Shown here piece after piece: positions 36,736-46,396 of a DNA stretch of 64,000 bases; within the stretch, counting starts at the first letter, position 1; every line of letters begins with the position of its first letter. The notes under the pieces are model-generated. The model was not told the DNA's origin. It made no database searches and saw nothing but the letters and a program-made list of their open reading frames with translations. The stretch is taken from NCBI GenBank assembly GCA_017306715.1, contig JAFKHV010000018.1, positions 1 to 64,000 on the forward strand, read 5' to 3'. Made by a program: the position numbers and the translations under genes. The stretch comes from Legionella sp. Lineage in GTDB: Bacteria; Pseudomonadota; Gammaproteobacteria; Legionellales; Legionellaceae.

Positions 36736-37608
36736 TTAGTCCTGGAAACGTTTCACTGGACGATGACAATAGGGTATTTTCTGATGTCGCGCATAATAAT
36801 CTTGATGGTAATCCTCAGCTTGCCAAAAGATAGTCATAGGTAAAATTTTGGTTACTACATTAAAGCCTAAGTTTTTTAGCTGATGAATTAATTGCCTGGC
36901 AATCGTTTGCTGAGCTTCGTTATGGCAGAAAATGGCACTCTGGTATTGTGAACCAAGGTCTGGACCTTGACCATTTGCTTGTGTTGGATCGTGAATTTCA
37001 AAAAAACGCTTAATCACCTCACGATAATCTGTTTTGTGGAGATCATACAGAACACGAACCGCCTCAAAATGTCCGCTATTACCTTGGCAGACCTCATCGT
37101 AGGTGGGATGTGTTGTATGACCGCCAATATATCCTGATTCTACATAAAGCACGCCTGGGATTTGTTTTAAAAAATGCTCTACTCCCCAAAAACACCCACC
37201 GGCAACGATAGCTTCTTCCGTATCAACCACATCATTATCGAGAACAAAATCAAGAGAGGCAGAGTTCACACAATGGCGTAGATTTCTTCTGGTAAAATAT
37301 TCACCGGTAAAGACATGACCTAAATGGGCATAGCAGCGCGCGCATAATATTTCGGTTCGCTGCCCATCTCGATCGGGGATTTGGAGTATCATATGGGGAA
37401 TATTGTCATCAAAACTCGGCCAACCACATCCGGAGCTAAATTGACTCTCGCCACGAAATAACGCCATACCACAGCGGCGACAGAGGTAGCTGCCGCGGCT
37501 GTGGACATAGTTATATTTCCCAGTAAAAGGATATTCAGTTGCCTTCTCACTGATAATACGGTTTACCTCAGGTGTAAGGCTTGCTGTTTTATCAAGATAA
37601 TCGCTCAT
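36736..37608 (-). CDS. msrBA: Bifunctional methionine sulfoxide reductase, MsrB-MsrA fusion
   Basis: 290 residues from ATG 37608, which overlaps the mltB stop by 4 nt; a longer frame exists but this coupling favours the shorter start. The MsrB domain comes first: zinc Cys at 43, 46, 89 and 92 (CRRC, CARC), SGCGWPSF with Cys61, and catalytic Cys113 in RHCVNSASL. The MsrA domain follows with GGCFWG (Cys139) and GYIGGHTTHPTYDEVCQGNSGH. It repairs both S- and R-sulfoxides of methionine. It lacks the thioredoxin-like domain of Neisseria PilB, and no signal peptide is seen, so it is probably cytoplasmic. Confidence 0.95.
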   Translation of the reverse strand: MSDYLDKTASLTPEVNRIISEKATEYPFTGKYNYVHSRGSYLCRRCGMALFRGESQFSSGCGWPSFDDNIPHMILQIPDRDGQRTEILCARCYAHLGHVFTGEYFTRRNLRHCVNSASLDFVLDNDVVDTEEAIVAGGCFWGVEHFLKQIPGVLYVESGYIGGHTTHPTYDEVCQGNSGHFEAVRVLYDLHKTDYREVIKRFFEIHDPTQANGQGPDLGSQYQSAIFCHNEAQQTIARQLIHQLKNLGFNVVTKILPMTIFWQAEDYHQDYYARHQKIPYCHRPVKRFQD

Positions 37609-38585
37609 GAATTTGTTTGACCTTGACATATTTTATCTGCGAGGTACCCCACCGCGCCGGCATAATAAATAGAATTATTATAGTGCAAAATCATGCGGTA
37701 ATTCGGAAAAGTGAGGAAAGTAGGCCCACCATAGGGCTGAACAATACTTCCCTGTAAGTTTTGATAGGGTAAGGTCTTACCATCTTCCGTGCGCACTCCC
37801 AAAGCATTCCATTCACTAACCGGTTTAACCGTAGTCTTGCCTTCCAGCGCCATATCGAATTTTGGTGGCAGTTTAACCTGAATTGCCCAAGGCTCGCCTG
37901 TTTGCCAGCCATTTTGTTTCATATAGTTGGCTATTGAGGCAAATACATCGGGCTTACTACGCCAAATGTCCTTGCGTCCATCACCATCGTAATCCACAGC
38001 GTATTTAACCCAACTTGAGGGTAAAAATTGCGGTTGTCCTGAAGCCCCTGCCCATTCTCCTTTAAAATCCCCAAGGTCAACGTGCCCCTCATTCAGGATA
38101 CGTAACGCAATAAAGAGTTCTTTACGGAAAAAAGGTTTACGATTTGAATCATAAGCCAAAGTTGCCAAAGCTTTAATCACAGGGAAATTCCCCATGTAGG
38201 TTCCATAACTCGTTTCAAGCCCCCAAAAAGACACAATAAAACACGGATTCACCCCATACTTACGGGCCACAGCTTCTAAAACCGCTTGATTTTTTTTAAA
38301 TTCTTTACGTCCCATCACAATACGGTAATTATCAACCCGGGTATTACGATATTTCATGAACGTTAATCGATGTTCCGGTTGCGAGCGTAATAACCCTTTA
38401 ATTTGGTGGCTGGGCTCATGAATGTTGGCAAAGGCTCTGTCAAAGACCTGCGGCGCAATTCCCTCACGCATGGCTTCGTCTCGCACCTCAGACACCCATT
38501 GATTCCAATTCTGCGAAGCAGCAACAGAATTTTGAGTTGCCAGGATCATCAACCAAGCACTCATTGCCAGGCAAAAGCTTTTCAT
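37605..38585 (-). CDS. mltB: Lytic murein transglycosylase B
   Basis: 326 residues from ATG 38585, chosen over an adjacent TTG because GAGGGG lies 6-7 nt upstream. Signal peptide (KSFCLAMSAWLMILATQNSVAA) without a lipobox Cys, so probably periplasmic and soluble. Catalytic Glu124 in SFWGLETSYGTYMGNFPV, and GEWAGASGQPQFLPSSW and VDYDGDGRKDIW (calcium-site-like loop) are family signatures. It cleaves glycan strands to 1,6-anhydromuropeptides and is coupled to msrBA. Confidence 0.94.
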   Translation of the reverse strand: MKSFCLAMSAWLMILATQNSVAASQNWNQWVSEVRDEAMREGIAPQVFDRAFANIHEPSHQIKGLLRSQPEHRLTFMKYRNTRVDNYRIVMGRKEFKKNQAVLEAVARKYGVNPCFIVSFWGLETSYGTYMGNFPVIKALATLAYDSNRKPFFRKELFIALRILNEGHVDLGDFKGEWAGASGQPQFLPSSWVKYAVDYDGDGRKDIWRSKPDVFASIANYMKQNGWQTGEPWAIQVKLPPKFDMALEGKTTVKPVSEWNALGVRTEDGKTLPYQNLQGSIVQPYGGPTFLTFPNYRMILHYNNSIYYAGAVGYLADKICQGQTNS

Positions 38586-38708
38586 CAACTTCCCCTCTTT
38601 TTAGATGTAGATTATTTTATAACGTAAATTGCACCTAGAAGATAGCCTATTCTGGCATATTCACCATTCGATTCTCATTACTTGTCGTATCGATAAATAA
38701 AATTTAGA

Positions 38709-41700
38709 TTAAAATGGACAGAGCTCTTCAATGGCATCATGAATTAATGCCAAAATCATTGTCTGGCACTGCAGAAGTATTTGTTCGGCTTGTTCCCGAT
38801 TATAGATATCCAAACGATATTTTAAACCAAAACTTAAACCTTTATTTTGCAGGCGAAGCAACTTAAATGCTAGATGACGTGGATCATCGCCCCAAAGATC
38901 TACCGAGGGCATCTCAACCTTTAAGAAGACACCAGGCTTCGTTCCTAAACTAAAATCTTTCTGATTTAAGGATTGATAATCAAATGAGATTTTTGGAATC
39001 TCCACTCCAAAATCAGCTAATTGAAAGGGAGGCATAAATTGAAACAGTTCCATCTGTGCAAGTTCCTCATTGATAGTTTGCGCTAATTCAGGCAAAGATT
39101 TGTGCGCTGCCCGTGTACACCGCACCGCTGGATGCTGTGCAATCTGCCCAATTGCATCGCTCCAATCTTCATTGAGACGTGCATTGGAAAAGACGACCAA
39201 CGCCGAGTCTGGGAATCCCGAAATTTCTTGCAATACTTTATGTACAACCGCTTGTAAACAGCTAGCAAGGGTTAATTGATGGCGATTAACCCATTGCTCC
39301 AGTGCCATGAGTTGCTTTTTATCCAAATTAAATTGAATGACAGAGCCTTGCAGTGGGTATCGATTGCGCGCAGGTTTTCGTTTGGGCAATGATTGTCCAA
39401 ATAGATGCCTAACCTTAAAACCCTCTAATTTATTCTGCCAAAACTTTCTATAACTATCATTGATGTCGGGATAAATGTCATTGAGCAGCCAACACACGTA
39501 TTGATGAAATGGCGCACGCGCAGGGGGGGTGATGCGATCTTGGCTCAAAGCGGCAAATAAATCCTGTATCAAGAAAGATACCGAGACCCCATCAGCAATG
39601 ATATGGTGAAATACAAAAGCAAGCACTGTTTTTCGGTCTTCTATATAGTATAAAGTAGCGTTAAAAAGGGGGGCTTGCTCCAGATTAATTGGTTTTTTAT
39701 ACAAATCGTTTAAACATTGTGTTAACTCATCTTCACTAACTTCTACGGTAGGTAGTTTAAAGGATACCTGCGCATGAACTGAATGAAAATACTGCCCATA
39801 AACAGTCATTATTGTTGCTCGTAACAGTTCATTTTTCCCAATAAGCTCAAGAATAACCTGCTCCACATGTTCTGCTTCCAATCGTTGTTCCACTTCAATA
39901 AATACCGGTATGTTATAAGCAGTACTTGAAGGATAATGGCTGATGTATTGCATCATTTCTGTTTGATGGGGTACGAGAGGAAAACAATGGGGGGGAGCTT
40001 GGGCCGTTGTGTTTGCTATAGGTGCAGGTAGCTCCTTAAGCAACTCATTATAAAAGATATCCACCAGAGCATTAAGCGTATGGTTTTGAAAAAAAAGAGT
40101 CTGCGCATTAATATGAATCCAGGTAAACTCATGTTTTAACTCATGTAGTAATTCGTGAGCGAGCATGGAGTCCATGCCAAGCTCCAACAAAGTTTTATTC
40201 CTAATATTGGGCGCGGGATTTTGTATGTGCAGCACCGAACACACCATGTGCATAAAAAGTTCGTATATCTTGTTTATTGCCTCAGTTCGCGGTAACTGCG
40301 ATAAATTTGCAAAATGTTTGTTCTCATTTATATGCGTTGATGAGCTCTCGGGTTCGAGAGAAATTATAGTTCGCAGCAAATCCTGTTGAAAAGGATTTAG
40401 TTGTGCAAGCTGCTGGGCATTCGTGTGATTCGGTAAAAAGCAAATCTGGGCACGGGACTGTTCCAAGAGTTGAGTAAATACCGCGCGTCCTTGATGGGTG
40501 TTAATCGGTTCAATTCCTAATTTTGAAAAATTTTCTGTTGATTGGTGTGTCATCCCCAATTGTTGCCATGGACCAAAATTGATGCTCAGTGCCGGTAGCT
40601 TTTCCCGCTGGCGCCAGTGGGCGAATGCATCCATAAACGCATTGGCTGCAGCATAATTACCTTGGCCTGCGTTACCGATTAAGGCACTAACCGAGGAACA
40701 TAAAACAAAAAAATCAAGCTGAAGATATAAATCCTGAGCAACCTGATGCAGATTCATCGCTCCACATACTTTAGCCTGCAACACCACATCAAAATCAGAC
40801 CATCGTAAATTATTCCACATCCGATCGTGTAATGTTCCTGCCGCGTGAATAATTCCACGAATGGGCGGACATTGCCCTTGAATTGATTGCACCACTTGCT
40901 GCAAAGCGCACCGATTACTCACATCAACGCAAGCGTAGGAAACCTTCGGTTGTTCTTGATCATGATTCAGACTGTGTAACACGGTACGTAATTCTGCTGT
41001 TAACGGCCTGCGACCTAATAAAAATATATGTTCGTAACGTGTCACCAATTCTTGACATAACTCCTTACCAATGCCGCCCATGCCACCGGTAATGAGCACC
41101 GTGCCAGGCAATATCTGAACATGATTATTCTTTGCCGCATGTGCCAATGATGTGGGCTTTAAGGCTTCTTTGTAAATGCCATCTGTCTTAACTGCGGCAA
41201 TTTTTATATCACCTTTTAAATTAAGCCTTAAAAAAAATTGCCCCAATTGCACGGGACTGAAACCAGGGTCAAAATCGATATGCTGGTAATGATTAGAGGA
41301 CGATTCCGTAAGCCACGTTTTGCTCATGCCCCATAACACTGAAGACCAAGGGCTTATTTTAGAAAAGGCACTACTGGCTCCTTGAGTAATTACATGAATT
41401 CGAGGCGGGTTTGTCCGTTGGGATAAGGCCTGGGTCAGATGCAATAATCCCGCGCTCGCTTGCCGTATTCGGGCATAAATAATTTCTGGGAGCTCTTTAT
41501 CCCGATCATCATGCTGCTTCCATCCCCATAAATAAACTATTTCGCGTAAATCCGGTAACTCGGCGATTAATTGTTGAAATTGGGCCGGAGCATAAGGATC
41601 TAGGGCGCGCAGTTGATCGGCAGTATCCAAATTTGAACCTGCGGTTACCAAAACCAAATTTTCAGGGGTCTGCACCAGATCATGAGCCAAGGAAATACTC

Positions 41701-44700
41701 ACTGGATCAGGATTAATAAAGATAAGATGCTTTCCTTTTAGATATCTCGGCTGTGCTTGAAACGTCGAGGATTTTTGCCACTCTACCGCATAAAGATAAT
41801 CGGCAGTAGGACGCGCAAAGGATTGCGAAAACCAATAGGTATTTCGTGCGAACGGATAATTAGGGAGCTGTTCAGGAAAATGTCTGATCGCAAACGGGGC
41901 ATCCAATTGCCACCAATCAATTGGAAATCCTCTAAGATAAAGTTTTCGTAATCCCTCAAAAATGCTATCCCATGGATTTTTGCCTTGTTGCATTGAAGTA
42001 AGCCATAAAACGTTTTCAGCATGATCATGCTGGGTGATGATGTTATTCAGCAACAGTGGATTGGGATTAATCTCTAAATAAATATCAAAATCTTCCTGCA
42101 GGAGGTTCGCTATCGCTTTTTGCACCTGTAATGATGCGGTTAAGAGCTGTACCCAATGATTCCCATCAACATCCTCAAGCTTGTTACCCGTAGCCATTGA
42201 GATAAAAGGAAGTCGTGATCTTTTAAATGGAATTGATGTTACCACATTCGTAAATGATGCATCTGATGCATTTTCTAGCGGTTGCTGCAGCCACTGTATT
42301 CGCGCAACCAAAAGCTTGGCCCCCTCTTCTACCGTCATCACGTGCGCAATAACTGCGGCAACAAACTCTCCTGAATCATGACCCACCACCATGCTAGGCA
42401 TGATGCCTAGGCTCATCCACAATTGTGCAAGGGCGAATTCCAGAGCAAAGAGCGCAGTTTGCGCATATTGCGGCTCTTGTAAAAGATGCTGTTTACCCGG
42501 TTGAAACAGGACTTCATCTAGAGGAAAAATCAAATGTTCGTTAAATAACGAACAACAATAATCAATATGCTTTTTAAAAAGCGGGTGGGCTTGATACAAC
42601 GCATAGCCCATTTGCGTATATAAAGCGCTTTGCCCGGTAAATACAAAAACCACACGTTGCGCTTTATCCATACAATAAGTTGGCGCAACACTACTGGTGA
42701 GTACACTTCGTAATTGCTCTGGGGTTTTAACGGCAAAAGCAAGGCGGTAAGGAAGCCCACTGCGGCTATGATTCAGGGTATGACATAACGCATCAAGCGG
42801 CAAATTGGGTTGCATTTCCACGAGGTGCATAAAATCTTGCTTTAATTGCATTAACGCAGCAGGGGTTTGCGCGGAAAGAGTAAATAAATGAATCGGTCGT
42901 CGATGCTCCGTTTGCGTTTTATCCGAATATTCTTGAATCAGCACATGGGCATTCGTTCCCGTAAACCCAAACGAACTCACTCCCGCACAGCGGACCTGTC
43001 TGGATTCCCAATGACTAAGCTCTTGCGGGATTATCGCAGGGATGCTGGGCAAATCAATTAATGGATTTAGCTGTTGGAAATGCAAATTTTTAGGTATCGC
43101 GCATTGCTGCAACATTAAAACTGTTTTAATAAGTCCCGCCATCCCTGCTGCAGCCTCAAGGTGACCAAGATTGCTCTTCACCGCACCTAAGACAAGCGGC
43201 TGCGTGCGTGTACCGGTGGCATAAATCGTTTTAATAGCGTTAAATTCGATTGGATCTCCCAAAGACGTCCCGGTGCCGTGCATTTCGATATAATCGACCG
43301 CATCGGGGCCCACACCTGCTGTTTGTAAAGCCTCTGCAAGCAGCGCAGTTTGTGCCTGCGGATTGGGTGCTGTTAGACCGTTGCTATGACCATCGCTATT
43401 TATTACCGCACTCTTTATGACTGCTAGGATGGTGTCACCTTGAATTTCTGCATCCCTCAAACGTTTGAGGATGAGCACACCACAACCCTCACTGCGCACA
43501 TAGCCATCAGCTTGAGCATCAAATACATGACAATGGCCGGTGGGCGAAAGCATTCCTGCTTGCATTAACGCCTCACTTAAGACCGGATCAAAAAGCGCAT
43601 TGACGCCGCCCACAATAGCCATTTCACAATGCCCATCCTGTAAATCCTGGCAGGCTTTAGCTACAGCCACTAAAGAAGAGGAGCAAGCAGTATCGATTGC
43701 TAAAGCCTCACCACGCGTCCCTAAAAAATAGGCTAATCGTCCCGCTGCTGCACTGTGCGCATTACCTAAACCGAAATAAGCTCCAGGAGCTTTCTGTCCG
43801 GATTGAGCCTGTAAATAACTGTAATCACTGGAAGAGATACCGATAAAAATTCCCGTGGGACTATTTACTAATGTTTGCGGTGAAAGGCCTGCATTTTCAA
43901 GAGCCTCCCAAGTTAATTCCAGTAAGAGACGGTGTTGCGGATCCATCGCTTGTGCTTCTTGCTCATTGATGTGAAATAATTCAGCATCAAATGAGTCCAT
44001 ATTATCGATAAAACCGCCATAGGGCACCTGCTTAAATTCAGCATATGAAGTACGCTCTGGAGGCGTTTGTCGAATCCCATCACGTCCCTGTGCCAATAAC
44101 GACCAAAAACGCCCCGGATTAGTACTTGCCCCCGGAAAACGACAACTCATTCCGATAATTGCAATGGGTGTAGCCGCTTTTTCTGCTGTAACCACCGCTT
44201 GAGGCTGGATACCGCTGGGGAATAGATAGCCAGCTAAAGCCTCTAATGTCGTATACTGCCAAAGTAGTGCCGGGTTGAATTCCTGCTGCATCCGTGCGCT
44301 TAGCTCGGCAGAGAACTGCACCGCGGATAACGAATCCATGCCAAATGCAGCAAAATTTTCATGGCTATATACGCGTGCCTCCGGTACGGCAAAGCGTTGA
44401 GATATCCAGGAACGCATCCAGCGCATAAGTTGCTTGCGATCGGTGATGGTCAAGTCTTGGGGTGCCGCATGCTCAACCTTTTCTGCCACAGGCCGGCTCC
44501 AGGATGCGACAACCGTTAATTCTTGATTTATCCAGGCTTGGCGGCAAGCATTACGCTGAATTTTGCCACTGGAGGTTTTCGGTAAACTCGATTGTCTTAT
44601 CAAGGTGATGTGTGTCGGCATCAGCGGTAAGAGCTCACCACATTGCTGTAGAATCTTCTGAAATATCTCCTGAACATTACGGGCATGACGATGTACTTCT

Positions 44701-46163
44701 TGAACTAAGACTAACTCCTCATTCACCATGAAAGCAGCTCCTCCATGAGCAATTAAATGGGGATGACTCTGTTCCATGACGTATTCAATATCTTGGGGGT
44801 AGATGTTTTGTCCGCGGATAATGAGTAAATCGTCAAGTCGACCAGTAACATATAACTCACCCCGCTCATCCAGGAAACCTAAATCTCCCGTGCGAAAATA
44901 GGCTGCCCCCGAGTCTAGATAAATTCGACTTTGCTGATTTAACTCCGGTCGCTGCCAATAGCCTTCGCTGACACTGGGTCCGCGCACAATAATTTCGCCC
45001 ACATGATTCTCGGTAAGAAGAGCACCAGTATCGGGATTTATAATTCTTAAATCATAACTGGGATGGATTTTGCCGCAGCTGACGAGGTCCATCGATTCTT
45101 GTTTATTTTTTGCCGGACCGATACGGTTATTCTGTAAAGCTTGGCTGTCTACCGATAAAATGATCGTATCCGTGGCAATTTCTTTCATGGAAATCATAAG
45201 CGTGGTTTCGGCCATTCCATACGCCGGCAAAAAAGCCTCCGGACGATATCCTTGAGCAGTGAATGATGCGGTGAATAGCTCAAGAGTAGATGGACTTAAG
45301 GGTTCTGAACCATTAATCACGAAACGCAAATGGGATAAATCCAGATTCTCTTTTTCTTCTGCGTGAATGGTTTTTGCACATAATTCATAGGCAAAATTGG
45401 GTGCTGCTGTGCCATCGGCCTTGTAATCACTTATTGCCTGTAACCATTTTACAGGCTGCTTTAAAAACTGTAATGGTGTCATGAGAACTAAATGCAAATT
45501 ATAGGACAAAGGATACAAGATGCATCCTATAAGACCCATATCGTGATAGGGTGGTATCCAAGAGCAGACTGTCTGGACTTCGCCCTCAAGCATTTCATGA
45601 ATCACCTGAATGTTGGCAAGGATATTGCGATGATTAATCATTACCCCTTTTGGATCACCGGTGGACCCTGAAGTGTATTGTAAGAAAGCAATCGATTCTG
45701 ATTTTAAAATTGGCCATACTTTGGGTATTGTCAGCGATCTTTGCTCTTCATTAATGAAAAAGAGTTGCTGATCAGCGAGATCAAAACCTGTGGGCCATTT
45801 AGTTGGCGCGCTCGCAATAATTAGCTGTACTTGTGCCTGCTCCATAATTGCCCGTAAACGGACACTGTGACGACTATTGCTGGGTGGATAAGCTGGCACG
45901 GCGATAATACCCGCGCGCAGGCATGCAAAAAATGTAAGAACATAATCAAGACCGGGCTCAAGCAATAATAAAGCACGTTCTCCTGCATGAGCATATAGTT
46001 GTAGATTTGCAGCGCGGCATTCAACAAGCTGCCAAAATTGCACATAAGTTAATTCGCTAGGCTCCGAGGTGCCGAGGTAAGTTAGACAAATTTTATTGGG
46101 TGTTTGCTGAACATGACTTTGAATTAAATCCAAAAGCGTATGGGGAGAATATACATCATTCAT
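38709..46163 (-). CDS. Hybrid FAAL-PKS-condensation megasynthase with degenerate AT
   Basis: 2484 residues. Order: fatty acyl-AMP ligase (~1-575; LQYTSGSTGDPKG at ~162, AYGMAETTL); ACP1 (GMDSL, Ser611); ketosynthase (~663-1085; DTACSSSL with Cys827, EMHGTGTSLGDP, KSNLGHLEAAAG); acyltransferase-like (~1172-1410); structural plus catalytic ketoreductase (TGGMGGIG from 1692, Tyr1837 in NYAAAN); ACP2 (GMDSM, Ser1999); terminal condensation domain (HHIIADG, His2186/His2187, Asp2191). The AT has GHDSGE, so the Ser of GHSxGE is Asp1263, and it is ~100 residues shorter than normal, without the small subdomain and FHS His. There is no thioesterase. Predicted: load a fatty acid, extend once with a trans-supplied extender, reduce to beta-hydroxy, then transfer by C to an acceptor. 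Product unknown. Confidence 0.93.
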   Translation of the reverse strand: MNDVYSPHTLLDLIQSHVQQTPNKICLTYLGTSEPSELTYVQFWQLVECRAANLQLYAHAGERALLLLEPGLDYVLTFFACLRAGIIAVPAYPPSNSRHSVRLRAIMEQAQVQLIIASAPTKWPTGFDLADQQLFFINEEQRSLTIPKVWPILKSESIAFLQYTSGSTGDPKGVMINHRNILANIQVIHEMLEGEVQTVCSWIPPYHDMGLIGCILYPLSYNLHLVLMTPLQFLKQPVKWLQAISDYKADGTAAPNFAYELCAKTIHAEEKENLDLSHLRFVINGSEPLSPSTLELFTASFTAQGYRPEAFLPAYGMAETTLMISMKEIATDTIILSVDSQALQNNRIGPAKNKQESMDLVSCGKIHPSYDLRIINPDTGALLTENHVGEIIVRGPSVSEGYWQRPELNQQSRIYLDSGAAYFRTGDLGFLDERGELYVTGRLDDLLIIRGQNIYPQDIEYVMEQSHPHLIAHGGAAFMVNEELVLVQEVHRHARNVQEIFQKILQQCGELLPLMPTHITLIRQSSLPKTSSGKIQRNACRQAWINQELTVVASWSRPVAEKVEHAAPQDLTITDRKQLMRWMRSWISQRFAVPEARVYSHENFAAFGMDSLSAVQFSAELSARMQQEFNPALLWQYTTLEALAGYLFPSGIQPQAVVTAEKAATPIAIIGMSCRFPGASTNPGRFWSLLAQGRDGIRQTPPERTSYAEFKQVPYGGFIDNMDSFDAELFHINEQEAQAMDPQHRLLLELTWEALENAGLSPQTLVNSPTGIFIGISSSDYSYLQAQSGQKAPGAYFGLGNAHSAAAGRLAYFLGTRGEALAIDTACSSSLVAVAKACQDLQDGHCEMAIVGGVNALFDPVLSEALMQAGMLSPTGHCHVFDAQADGYVRSEGCGVLILKRLRDAEIQGDTILAVIKSAVINSDGHSNGLTAPNPQAQTALLAEALQTAGVGPDAVDYIEMHGTGTSLGDPIEFNAIKTIYATGTRTQPLVLGAVKSNLGHLEAAAGMAGLIKTVLMLQQCAIPKNLHFQQLNPLIDLPSIPAIIPQELSHWESRQVRCAGVSSFGFTGTNAHVLIQEYSDKTQTEHRRPIHLFTLSAQTPAALMQLKQDFMHLVEMQPNLPLDALCHTLNHSRSGLPYRLAFAVKTPEQLRSVLTSSVAPTYCMDKAQRVVFVFTGQSALYTQMGYALYQAHPLFKKHIDYCCSLFNEHLIFPLDEVLFQPGKQHLLQEPQYAQTALFALEFALAQLWMSLGIMPSMVVGHDSGEFVAAVIAHVMTVEEGAKLLVARIQWLQQPLENASDASFTNVVTSIPFKRSRLPFISMATGNKLEDVDGNHWVQLLTASLQVQKAIANLLQEDFDIYLEINPNPLLLNNIITQHDHAENVLWLTSMQQGKNPWDSIFEGLRKLYLRGFPIDWWQLDAPFAIRHFPEQLPNYPFARNTYWFSQSFARPTADYLYAVEWQKSSTFQAQPRYLKGKHLIFINPDPVSISLAHDLVQTPENLVLVTAGSNLDTADQLRALDPYAPAQFQQLIAELPDLREIVYLWGWKQHDDRDKELPEIIYARIRQASAGLLHLTQALSQRTNPPRIHVITQGASSAFSKISPWSSVLWGMSKTWLTESSSNHYQHIDFDPGFSPVQLGQFFLRLNLKGDIKIAAVKTDGIYKEALKPTSLAHAAKNNHVQILPGTVLITGGMGGIGKELCQELVTRYEHIFLLGRRPLTAELRTVLHSLNHDQEQPKVSYACVDVSNRCALQQVVQSIQGQCPPIRGIIHAAGTLHDRMWNNLRWSDFDVVLQAKVCGAMNLHQVAQDLYLQLDFFVLCSSVSALIGNAGQGNYAAANAFMDAFAHWRQREKLPALSINFGPWQQLGMTHQSTENFSKLGIEPINTHQGRAVFTQLLEQSRAQICFLPNHTNAQQLAQLNPFQQDLLRTIISLEPESSSTHINENKHFANLSQLPRTEAINKIYELFMHMVCSVLHIQNPAPNIRNKTLLELGMDSMLAHELLHELKHEFTWIHINAQTLFFQNHTLNALVDIFYNELLKELPAPIANTTAQAPPHCFPLVPHQTEMMQYISHYPSSTAYNIPVFIEVEQRLEAEHVEQVILELIGKNELLRATIMTVYGQYFHSVHAQVSFKLPTVEVSEDELTQCLNDLYKKPINLEQAPLFNATLYYIEDRKTVLAFVFHHIIADGVSVSFLIQDLFAALSQDRITPPARAPFHQYVCWLLNDIYPDINDSYRKFWQNKLEGFKVRHLFGQSLPKRKPARNRYPLQGSVIQFNLDKKQLMALEQWVNRHQLTLASCLQAVVHKVLQEISGFPDSALVVFSNARLNEDWSDAIGQIAQHPAVRCTRAAHKSLPELAQTINEELAQMELFQFMPPFQLADFGVEIPKISFDYQSLNQKDFSLGTKPGVFLKVEMPSVDLWGDDPRHLAFKLLRLQNKGLSFGLKYRLDIYNREQAEQILLQCQTMILALIHDAIEELCPF

Positions 46164-46220
46164 GGCTCAGCCTTACAACTTTGTTACAACTAGTCTAATA
46201 GTAGACCATTTCTCTCGAGA

Positions 46221-46237
46221 TGCATAAACAATGCCAA
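46221..46237 (-). promoter_or_regulatory. Possible sigma-54 (-24/-12) site before the megasynthase
   Basis: Minus strand TTGGCATTGTTTATGCA: GG and GC separated by exactly 10 nt, with TTGGCA matching the -24 block and ATGCA near the -12 TTGCA. It lies about 60 nt upstream of the start codon, in the 233-bp gap after the exporter genes. It is a single motif without supporting activator sites and could be chance. Confidence 0.35.
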
Positions 46238-46396
46238 TTCTTTGTCGGATAATTTGCAAACACTATGCAATTAACCATTTTATTTGAGTGGTGATTAGTA
46301 ACCTCATGAATTGGTATTAAAGAAGAGAAATTAAGTTCTACGGAATTTTTTTGTCAGAATTTTGAGAAGGAGGTCAAATCTTTCGTGTATGTGATT

